Below are positions 1-5,246 of a stretch of 7,081 nt of DNA, piece after piece; within the stretch, counting starts at the first letter, position 1; each line of letters opens with the position of its first letter. Made by a program: the position numbers and the translations under genes. A model generated the notes under the pieces. It was not told the origin of the DNA, did no database searches, and was given only the letters and a program-made list of their open reading frames with translations. This DNA comes from Anaerolineales bacterium. Lineage in GTDB: Bacteria > Chloroflexota > Anaerolineae > Anaerolineales > UBA11858. The stretch is taken from the NCBI GenBank assembly GCA_015485245.1, contig WFTY01000093.1, positions 1 to 7,081 of the forward strand, in the 5' to 3' direction.

Positions 1-1
1 G

Positions 2-355
2 TATGATGGCGTCACTTTCCACCGCGTGCTCCCTGGTTTTATGGCGCAGGCGGGCGATCCCACAGGGACGGGGTTGGGCGGCCCTGGTTATGCTTTTGCC
101 AACGAGGTTACCGAGCGTTTGACCTTTGATCGCGCCGGCTTGCTGGCGATGGCCAACTCCGGCCCTGATACCAACGGCAGTCAGTTCTTTATTACCTATG
201 GGCCGGCGCAGCACCTTAACGGCGGTTATACGATCTTTGGGGAGGTGATTGACGGCATGGATGTGCTCAACGCGCTGACGCCGCGCGACCCCTCTCAGGG
301 CGGCGACCTGCCCCCGGGCGACATCATTCTCACCATTAAGATTGACGAGCGTTAG
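2..355 (+). CDS. Cyclophilin-type peptidyl-prolyl cis-trans isomerase, 3' part (5' end outside window)
   Basis: The enzyme isomerises X-Pro peptide bonds and assists protein folding. The reading frame is open from the window edge, so the 117 residues seen are only the C-terminal two thirds of a roughly 165-200 residue cyclophilin domain; any signal peptide lies outside. Visible cyclophilin signatures, in order, are FHRV (its Arg is the catalytic Arg of the family), PGFMAQAGDPTGTG with the Phe, Met and Gln of the active site, GGPGYAF, then LAMANSGPDTNGSQFFI, and finally LNGGYTIFGEVIDGMDVL. A His sits where human CypA has its cyclosporin-contacting Trp, as is usual in bacterial members. An internal GTG at 26 is not the start, because homology continues upstream of it. 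The gene ends with TAG directly against a GC-rich hairpin. Whether the protein is cytoplasmic or exported cannot be told from this fragment. Confidence 0.95.
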   Translation, partial: YDGVTFHRVLPGFMAQAGDPTGTGLGGPGYAFANEVTERLTFDRAGLLAMANSGPDTNGSQFFITYGPAQHLNGGYTIFGEVIDGMDVLNALTPRDPSQGGDLPPGDIILTIKIDER

Positions 356-397
356 CCCGCCCCTGGCCCTGCGAGGCTTTTATGGCCTTGGGGGGGC
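355..397 (+). terminator. GC-rich hairpin after the cyclophilin gene, possible terminator
   Basis: Bases 355-358 and 360-363 pair with 394-397 and 390-393, with a single bulged G at 359. Beyond a small T/TT internal loop, GGCC at 365-368 pairs with GGCC at 384-387. This gives 12 G-C pairs around a 15-nt loop (369-383). The hairpin begins at the last base of the stop codon, and no T-run follows. It could end the cyclophilin transcript with Rho or another factor, or protect its 3' end. It lies upstream of the putative dedA promoter, which supports separate transcription units. Confidence 0.45.
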
Positions 398-411
398 TGA
401 AACGCGCCCCG

Positions 412-440
412 TTGCGGCTTTCTCCTATCGCGGCTATAAT
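412..440 (+). promoter_or_regulatory. Putative sigma70-type promoter for dedA
   Basis: A perfect -10 box TATAAT lies at 435-440. Exactly 17 bases upstream is TTGCGG at 412-417, which matches the first half of the TTGACA -35 consensus. Transcription would start near 447, leaving a leader of about 30 nt that carries the dedA ribosome binding site. The position, between the cyclophilin hairpin and dedA, fits. The -35 is only half-consensus, so this is a prediction. Confidence 0.6.
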
Positions 441-459
441 CCCCCCCATATCTCCTTTT

Positions 460-468
460 GGAAGGAAG
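460..468 (+). promoter_or_regulatory. Ribosome binding site that fixes the dedA start
   Basis: GGAAGGAAG lies seven bases before ATG 476. An in-frame TTG at 458 would place the start on top of this purine-rich site, so ATG 476 is the better start. Confidence 0.75.
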
Positions 469-475
469 CCCTGTA

Positions 476-1129
476 ATGGATTTAATCAAAACGTTTCTTG
501 ATTTTGTGCTTCACCTGGATACCCAGTTAAGCGCGATCATCGCTCAGTATGGCGCCTGGACATACGGGATTCTGTTTTTTATTGTCTTTATGGAGACCGG
601 CTTTGTGGTCACGCCGTTTTTGCCAGGCGACTCGCTGCTCTTTGCCGCGGGAAGTTTCGCCGCCCTGGGTTCGCTTAGCCCCTGGGTGTTGATCGGCTTA
701 TTGTGGATCGCTGCTTTTCTGGGTGACACAGTGAATTACTGGATTGGTCATTACGTCGGCGAACGCGCTTTCAGCGGGGAGATCCGCTGGCTGAAGCAGG
801 AGTACATGGAGCGCACTCAGAAATTCTACGACAAGCACGGCGGGAAGACGATTTTTCTGGCGCGCTTTGTGCCCATCATCCGCACCTTTGCTCCCTTTGT
901 GGCTGGGGTGGGGAAGATGCGCTATGGCTATTTCATCACCTACAACATTGTCGGCGGCCTGGTTTGGGTGAGCCTCTTCACGCTGCTGGGGTTCTACTTT
1001 GGCAATCTGCCCTTTGTGAAGAAAAACTTTGAATTGGTGATCCTGGTGATCATCGCGATCTCTTTCATCCCGCCGGTAATGGAGTTTCTGAAGGCGCGCA
1101 AAGAGATCAAGGCCAGCGCCGAGGCTTAA
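476..1129 (+). CDS. DedA family membrane protein (SNARE-associated/VTT domain)
   Basis: This 217-residue integral membrane protein has the length and layout of bacterial DedA proteins. Members of the family (for example UptA) are known to return undecaprenyl phosphate across the cytoplasmic membrane for reuse in envelope synthesis; others affect membrane potential and drug resistance. Seen here: a hydrophobic segment around residues 28-45 leading into ETGFVVTPFLPGDSLLFAAG (about 40-59), a second segment around 68-83, GDTVNYWIGHYVGERAF (about 83-99), the family signature FLARFVPIIRTFAPFVAG (127-144), and two C-terminal hydrophobic stretches (about 153-176 and 186-200). Glu40, Asp52, Arg130 and Arg136 line up with the Glu, Asp and two Arg residues reported as essential in E. 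coli YqjA. It has its own likely promoter and a strong ribosome binding site. An intrinsic terminator follows 31 bases after the TAA, so it is probably monocistronic. The family is certain; the exact substrate is not. Confidence 0.95.
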   Translation: MDLIKTFLDFVLHLDTQLSAIIAQYGAWTYGILFFIVFMETGFVVTPFLPGDSLLFAAGSFAALGSLSPWVLIGLLWIAAFLGDTVNYWIGHYVGERAFSGEIRWLKQEYMERTQKFYDKHGGKTIFLARFVPIIRTFAPFVAGVGKMRYGYFITYNIVGGLVWVSLFTLLGFYFGNLPFVKKNFELVILVIIAISFIPPVMEFLKARKEIKASAEA

Positions 1130-1160
1130 TCCACAAAAGGCGCACGTCGAATGGGGATTG

Positions 1161-1189
1161 GCCCGGATTTACCGGGCTTTTTTTCTTTT
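1161..1189 (+). terminator. Intrinsic (Rho-independent) terminator after dedA
   Basis: GCCCGG (1161-1166) and CCGGGC (1172-1177) form a perfect 6-bp stem around the loop ATTTA. The stem is followed by seven T, one C and four T (1178-1189). This is the clearest terminator in the window and lies 31 bases after the dedA stop. It ends directly against the ATG at 1190 used here for the transporter gene. Confidence 0.88.
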
Positions 1190-2104
1190 ATGACATACAC
1201 CGCGGTTGTGCTCATTATCGCCTCTGCTGTCATGCACGCGGGATGGAATTTCGTCAGCAAACGGCAGCAGCCTTCGTTGGCATTCTTTCTGGCAACATCG
1301 CTTTCCGGAGCACTGCTCGTTTCCCCAGTGTTGGTGATTTATCGCGACCTCTTACCTTTGATTCCAGGCTCTGTGTGGGTGTTCGTCGCCGCGACGGGCG
1401 TTGCGCAGGCGATTTACTACGCTGGTCTGGCGGGAGCTTATCGTCAAGGCGATATCTCCCTGGCTTACCCGCTTGTGCGGGCGTTGCCTGTGTTGTTTGT
1501 AGCTGTTATTCGTCTGGGGATAGGGAGCGGTGGGGCAATTAGCGTGTTGAGCATGGGAGGGATGCTGCTCATCGTCGTCGGTTGTGTTTTGCTGCCGATG
1601 GATGGATTCCGTGCGTTCCGCTGGCGCGCTTATCTGGATGGCGTTTATCTCATGGCGTTGATCGCGGCCATTGGAACTACCGCCTACACGTTGATCGATG
1701 ATCATTCCTTGGCACAGCTGCGCCGCCTGCTGGGTGCACACTTCTCGATTGGGCAAATCACAGTGCTGTACGTTTCTATGCAAATCAGTAGCACGGCTTT
1801 GGTATTAGGGGTGGGCACGCTGCTGATCCCTGCGGAGCATCGTCAGCTCGGCGTGATGCTGCGTCACCGGTCTCAAATTCTGTTGAGTGCGGTCACCGGT
1901 CTGGTGATTATGCTGACTTATGGATTGGTGCTTGCTGCGATGGCATACGTGCGCGACGTGAGTTACGTGGCTGCGTTTCGCCAGTTGAGCATCCCGCTAG
2001 GGGCGGTGCTGGGGATGACGCTGGGTGGCGAGCCGCACCCAGCGCCGAAACTGGCGGGTATTGGGGCGGTGGTCGCGGGCTTGGTGCTGGTGGGCCTAGG
2101 TTGA
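1190..2104 (+). CDS. EamA/DMT-superfamily transporter
   Basis: This is a polytopic inner-membrane protein of 304 residues, the usual size for ten-helix drug/metabolite transporters made of two EamA repeats. The N-terminus (MTYTAVVLIIASAVMHAGWN) resembles first helices of the family, where a small-residue helix ends in HAxWN. The first repeat closes with GDISLAYPLVRALPVLFVAV (about 88-107). The second carries VSYVAAFRQLSIPLGAVLG and GGEP (about 257-281), the equivalents of the conserved late-helix motifs, and a last hydrophobic helix (288-303) ends the chain. About ten hydrophobic segments can be counted. The substrate cannot be predicted; the family exports amino acids, metabolites or drugs. 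An upstream in-frame ATG at 1151, with AAAAGG ten bases before it, would add 13 residues encoded by the terminator hairpin and its T-run. I therefore chose 1190, although 1190 itself lacks a Shine-Dalgarno sequence. The gene converges on the acylase gene. Confidence 0.87.
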   Translation: MTYTAVVLIIASAVMHAGWNFVSKRQQPSLAFFLATSLSGALLVSPVLVIYRDLLPLIPGSVWVFVAATGVAQAIYYAGLAGAYRQGDISLAYPLVRALPVLFVAVIRLGIGSGGAISVLSMGGMLLIVVGCVLLPMDGFRAFRWRAYLDGVYLMALIAAIGTTAYTLIDDHSLAQLRRLLGAHFSIGQITVLYVSMQISSTALVLGVGTLLIPAEHRQLGVMLRHRSQILLSAVTGLVIMLTYGLVLAAMAYVRDVSYVAAFRQLSIPLGAVLGMTLGGEPHPAPKLAGIGAVVAGLVLVGLG

Positions 2105-2112
2105 AGACCGCA

Positions 2113-2149
2113 GACGGCGGGCGCGGGCTGTTGTCCACGGCCCGCCGTC
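2113..2149. terminator. Hairpin between convergent genes, possible bidirectional terminator
   Basis: GACGGCGGGC (2113-2122) and GCCCGCCGTC (2140-2149) form a perfect 10-bp stem with a 17-nt loop. It sits in the 60-base gap between the transporter stop (2104) and the acylase stop (2165), so it could serve transcripts from both sides. Neither side has a clear T-run, so termination is inferred from structure and position. Confidence 0.55.
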
Positions 2150-2164
2150 ATTAGCGGCACAGGT

Positions 2165-4684
2165 TTACGGTGTTAATTGTAGATGGTTCTCCGCGGCGTT
2201 CTCCACCGCAGTACGATCCCACTGCATGGGGTGATACTGGATCAGCCGCCAGGGATCAGCCATATCGACATAGTTGGGGTGGTAAGGATGTCCTGACTGG
2301 CCAGTGGTGTGCATGGTGAACGAATTTTGCAGGTTGCTCAAATCCACGATCATGCGCATGGATGGCAACCAGTCTACCTGATAGCCTTCCAGCGTGTTCC
2401 AGCCGGTGGCGTTGATGATCGAACCGCCGCCTGAGGTGGGGAAGGGGCCGCGGTTGAAGGCGTTCTTGATGAAGGGGAAGTTGCTCATCACGGCGTGTTC
2501 GAAGGTGATGGTGTGCAATTCGCCCCAGGCCCAGTTGGCCGGGTCTTTGCCCTGGAGTTTGGTCAGCTCTTTGTAGGCCGCGGCGAAGGCGCGCTGGAAG
2601 ATGGCGTCGCGATCTTCGACTTCCTCAGTCGCCTGATCGTCCCACCAGGCGGCATCCGGCTGCTGGGCCAGGATGCGCATTACTTCCATGTCCCGGCTGC
2701 TGCCATCCGGCCAGAAGAACTCTGGCAAATCGTCGTTGAAGGTCTCAGCCAGCAGGTGTCTCCAGAAGACGGCGAACAGTGCCGCAGGGGCGGAGTCCAT
2801 GTACATCTGATAGTCCCAGCCCTCGAAGATGGCGCGCGCGGCTTCCAACCTGGCGTCGCCCAGCGGGACCTGCATCAGGATTGGCAGCAGGTCCTCGGCG
2901 ATCAACATGCGGTTGTCGCCCTGCATCTTTTGGATGTACTCGATGCTGATCGGGCCGGGGGCGTTTTCGATCAGGTCAACCACAGCCTGGGCGCGCTGTC
3001 CATAGGCCCACTGGCGCGAGATGCTGTAGGGATATTCCGGCCCAACCACGGCGTTGTTGGCGGTGGCGATGTAGCCCTCCGGCGGGTTGAAGGCGAAAGG
3101 CAGTTCCTCAAAGGGGATGTAGCCTTGCCATTCGTACTCGCCGGTCCAGCCGGGGACGGGCAGCATACCGTCGTGCCCTTCGGCGCGCAGCGGGATGTTC
3201 CCCGGCATCTGGTAGCCGATGTTCCCTTCCACGTCGGCGTAAATCAGGTTTTGGGCGGGTACGACGAAATCGCGGGCCGCGGCGCGAAAATCTTCCCAGT
3301 TCTGGGCGCGATTGAATTGCCAGATGGCGCAGAACACACAGGAAGGCTCCAGCGCCGTCCAGCGCACCGCCAGGGCGTAGTTCTCCGGCACCTCGATGCC
3401 CACGTCCTCGGCGAAGGTTTCCAGGCCGTAGTCCTCAGTGATGATCGGCCCGTGGCGCGTCAGGCGGACGGTGTGTTCGATGGTCTCGCCGCCGGCGACT
3501 TGAATCTCCTCAGTGATGATCTCCATATCCACCCATTTGCCCTGGTATTCGTATTGGTTGGGGTTGTCGGGGTTGATCTTTTCGATGTAGAGATCCATCA
3601 CATCGGGGCCGACGTTGGTGAAGCCCCAGGCGATGCGGTCGTTATGGCCGATGATCACGCCCGGCGTCCCGGCGAAGGAGAAGCCGGTCAGCTCGATGGG
3701 GCATTCGGCGGTTTTCTCCACACAGTGCAGGCCGACCTCGTACCAGATGGAGGGCATCTGCGCGGCGAGGTGGGGATCGTTGGCCAGCAATGGCATGCCG
3801 GTGTCGGTTAACTCACCGGAGATCACCCAGTTGTTGGAGCCGATCTCATCCACCCCTGCACCACTCAGCGCGTCCAGAGCAGTGAACTGGCGGTAGACCT
3901 CGCTCAGCGCCGGGTGAATGGCGCCCATCAGGGTGTTTTCGCCGCCGGGCAGGGCGGAAGACTCTTTGGTGATGTGCGGGTGGTTGACGATCACCGGGCG
4001 GTCTTCTGGGTAAGGCGGGTAAAGGAAATCCACCTGTTCTGGGGTCAGGTCTTTGAGCAGCATGGCGCGGTCGATTTCGGTGCCCATGTTGCCGCGCAGA
4101 TCCCAGGCCATGGCTTTCGCCCAGGTCATTGTGTTGAGCGGCGTCCAGGGCTGGGGTTCGTAGCCGCTGTTGAGCAGCGGCAGGAAGGCGTATTCCAGCG
4201 CCAGCGCGGTGCCGCCGTGCTCGGCCAGGTAGGCGTTAACGCCTTCGGAATAGGCGTCCAGGATGGCGCGCGATTCGTCGTCCAGAAGCGCCAGCTCCTC
4301 CCTGGCGACGCGTTCCCACCCCAGGGTGCGCAGGAACTTATCGGTGTCTACCAGGTTTGGCCCCAGCAGCTCGGAGAGCCGCCCAGCGCCCTGGTGCCGC
4401 CAGAAGTCCATCTGCCAGAAGCGATCCTGGGCGTGCACATAGCCCTGGGCGAAGAACAAATCGTGGGTGGTGGTGGCGTAGATTTGCGGCACGCCGTAGG
4501 CATCGCGGTAGATGTCTACCGGGCCATCGAGGCCGGAGACCTGCAATGTGCCGTCAACCTGCGGGAAGGATTCGGTCGCTTTTTGCTGCGTCCAGCGCGG
4601 CCCGTAGAGCGCGCCGACGACGGCGAAGATGGCGAGGATGATGACCACGCCAATGAGGACGCGGATGAGGATACGTTTGAGCAT
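2165..4684 (-). CDS. Penicillin acylase family protein (Ntn hydrolase), membrane-anchored
   Basis: This is an 839-residue precursor of the penicillin/cephalosporin/acyl-homoserine-lactone acylase family. These enzymes hydrolyse amide bonds after cutting themselves into two chains. Residues 5-27 form a hydrophobic N-terminal segment after Lys/Arg, an uncleaved anchor or signal peptide, so the enzyme should act outside the membrane. The alpha region contains WRHQGAGRLSELLG (95-108) and TEID (202-205); Glu203 matches the alpha-chain calcium ligand of E. coli penicillin G acylase. Gly282-Ser283 in GSNNWVISG is the expected autoproteolysis site and N-terminal nucleophile, which leaves a 557-residue beta chain. 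His305 in ANDPHL falls at beta-chain position 23. Asp361 and Asp364 resemble calcium ligands. Asn543 in TANN is the likely oxyanion-hole residue. The only four cysteines are Cys321, Cys328, Cys449 and Cys452. The start is fixed by AAAGGAGG eight bases upstream. The natural substrate is unknown. It lies 93 bases downstream of acpS on the same strand. Confidence 0.95.
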   Translation of the reverse strand: MLKRILIRVLIGVVIILAIFAVVGALYGPRWTQQKATESFPQVDGTLQVSGLDGPVDIYRDAYGVPQIYATTTHDLFFAQGYVHAQDRFWQMDFWRHQGAGRLSELLGPNLVDTDKFLRTLGWERVAREELALLDDESRAILDAYSEGVNAYLAEHGGTALALEYAFLPLLNSGYEPQPWTPLNTMTWAKAMAWDLRGNMGTEIDRAMLLKDLTPEQVDFLYPPYPEDRPVIVNHPHITKESSALPGGENTLMGAIHPALSEVYRQFTALDALSGAGVDEIGSNNWVISGELTDTGMPLLANDPHLAAQMPSIWYEVGLHCVEKTAECPIELTGFSFAGTPGVIIGHNDRIAWGFTNVGPDVMDLYIEKINPDNPNQYEYQGKWVDMEIITEEIQVAGGETIEHTVRLTRHGPIITEDYGLETFAEDVGIEVPENYALAVRWTALEPSCVFCAIWQFNRAQNWEDFRAAARDFVVPAQNLIYADVEGNIGYQMPGNIPLRAEGHDGMLPVPGWTGEYEWQGYIPFEELPFAFNPPEGYIATANNAVVGPEYPYSISRQWAYGQRAQAVVDLIENAPGPISIEYIQKMQGDNRMLIAEDLLPILMQVPLGDARLEAARAIFEGWDYQMYMDSAPAALFAVFWRHLLAETFNDDLPEFFWPDGSSRDMEVMRILAQQPDAAWWDDQATEEVEDRDAIFQRAFAAAYKELTKLQGKDPANWAWGELHTITFEHAVMSNFPFIKNAFNRGPFPTSGGGSIINATGWNTLEGYQVDWLPSMRMIVDLSNLQNSFTMHTTGQSGHPYHPNYVDMADPWRLIQYHPMQWDRTAVENAAENHLQLTP

Positions 4685-4692
4685 GGGGGAAG

Positions 4693-4700
4693 CCTCCTTT
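4693..4700 (-). promoter_or_regulatory. Strong Shine-Dalgarno sequence of the acylase gene
   Basis: Read on the minus strand this is AAAGGAGG, nearly a full complement of the 16S rRNA tail, eight bases before the ATG at 4684. It fixes the start and suggests efficient translation initiation. Confidence 0.85.
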
Positions 4701-4728
4701 GGGGGAATTAGGGGAATGGGTGATGGGG
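4701..4728 (+). other. G-quadruplex-type motif upstream of the acylase gene
   Basis: Four G-runs follow each other on the plus strand: GGGGG (4701-4705), GGGG (4711-4714), GGG (4718-4720) and GGGG (4725-4728). The loops are 5, 3 and 4 bases, which satisfies the usual pattern of four runs of at least three G with loops of 1-7. The plus strand is the template for acylase transcription, so the mRNA leader would be C-rich. The motif directly abuts the Shine-Dalgarno site. No clear -10/-35 pair was found in the rest of this 93-base gap (4685-4777). Confidence 0.5.
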
Positions 4729-4777
4729 TAATTTGGATGCTTGGGTGAGTGGAAAGCCAACCGATGCAACCAATGAA

Positions 4778-5140
4778 CTAAGCAGCAACGACGAAGGCGA
4801 TGGCATGGCTGCGGCTGTGGCTTATGCTGAGCGACCAGGTGTGCAGCCCGAGTTCGTCTGCCAGGCGTTGCGCTGCGCCGTGAAGAATCAACACCGGCGC
4901 GCCGCGGCCGTCACGCAGGATTTCGATTTCGCACCATTGTACCTCACCAATGCCGCAGCCCAGAGCTTTGGCGACCGCTTCTTTGGCGGCAAAGCGGGCG
5001 GCCAGGGAGGCGTGATTGCCGCCGCAAAGCTCCAGTTCGCCGGGGGTGAATACGCGGCGCAAGAAACGCTCTCCGTGGCGGGAAACCGCCGCGGCAATGC
5101 GCTCAATCTCGATCAGGTCTACACCGCTGTGTAAGAGCAT
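4778..5140 (-). CDS. acpS: Holo-[acyl-carrier-protein] synthase
   Basis: AcpS transfers the 4'-phosphopantetheine arm from coenzyme A to a serine of apo-acyl carrier protein, activating it for fatty-acid (or polyketide) synthesis in the cytoplasm. The 120-residue product has the normal length for AcpS, usually a trimer. GVDLIEIERI starts at residue 6, so Asp8 falls exactly where the family has its Mg-binding Asp; this supports ATG 5140. RRVFTPGELELC (28-39) and RFAAKEAVAKALGCG (49-63) are the other signatures, with Glu54 as the second metal ligand. SLSISHSRSHAIA (103-115) is the conserved C-terminal strand. The same frame stays open upstream to 5401, but that stretch overlaps the M16 gene and shows no AcpS homology. 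No good Shine-Dalgarno sequence precedes the ATG. It lies 106 bases after the M16 stop and 93 bases before the acylase start, so co-transcription is possible but not shown. Confidence 0.95.
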   Translation of the reverse strand: MLLHSGVDLIEIERIAAAVSRHGERFLRRVFTPGELELCGGNHASLAARFAAKEAVAKALGCGIGEVQWCEIEILRDGRGAPVLILHGAAQRLADELGLHTWSLSISHSRSHAIAFVVAA

Positions 5141-5165
5141 TCGCACACCCACGATACAATTATTT

Positions 5166-5198
5166 CGTTTGCCTCGCTCAGAAGGTGGCAGGCAAACG
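5166..5198. repeat. 9-bp perfect inverted repeat upstream of acpS
   Basis: CGTTTGCCT (5166-5174) and AGGCAAACG (5190-5198) are perfect reverse complements separated by 15 bases. They lie in the 106-base gap between the M16 stop and the acpS start, 25 bases before the acpS ATG. A 10-bp palindrome AACGGCCGTT (5195-5204) overlaps the right arm. With no T-run after the stem on the minus strand, this is not a standard terminator. It may be an operator, an mRNA leader hairpin or an RNA-processing site. Confidence 0.5.
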
Positions 5199-5246
5199 GC
5201 CGTTGACAGTTGTTTGTTCTGCGCGCGTCCCGCAGAAAGGGCAGAT

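Noticed and set aside
393..410. Short GGGGC/GCCCC hairpin before dedA
   Set aside because: It is only five pairs, shares bases with the much stronger 355-397 hairpin, and has no T-run.
1151..1189. 13-residue N-terminal extension of the transporter from ATG 1151
   Set aside because: Its codons are the dedA terminator stem and T-run, and the recognisable first helix starts at Met 1190. It is kept as a finding because ATG 1190 lacks a ribosome site.
2495..3811. Long open frame (438 codons) on the plus strand opposite the acylase gene
   Set aside because: It is fully antisense to a gene with clear family signatures. Its translation has no recognisable domain; it is a by-product of GC-rich codon use.
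3914..4711. Open frame of 265 codons opposite the acylase 5' half
   Set aside because: It is an antisense shadow with a low-complexity Gly/Val/Gln-rich translation and no ribosome site or family motif.
4721..4777. Search for an acylase promoter between acpS and the G-rich motif
   Set aside because: Candidates such as TTGGCT or TTTCCA have no acceptable -10 at 16-18 bases, so no promoter is claimed.
5203..5208. Perfect TTGACA on the plus strand (a -35-like box)
   Set aside because: No -10-like sequence lies 16-18 bases downstream, where the DNA is GC-rich, and any transcript would only be antisense to the M16 gene.
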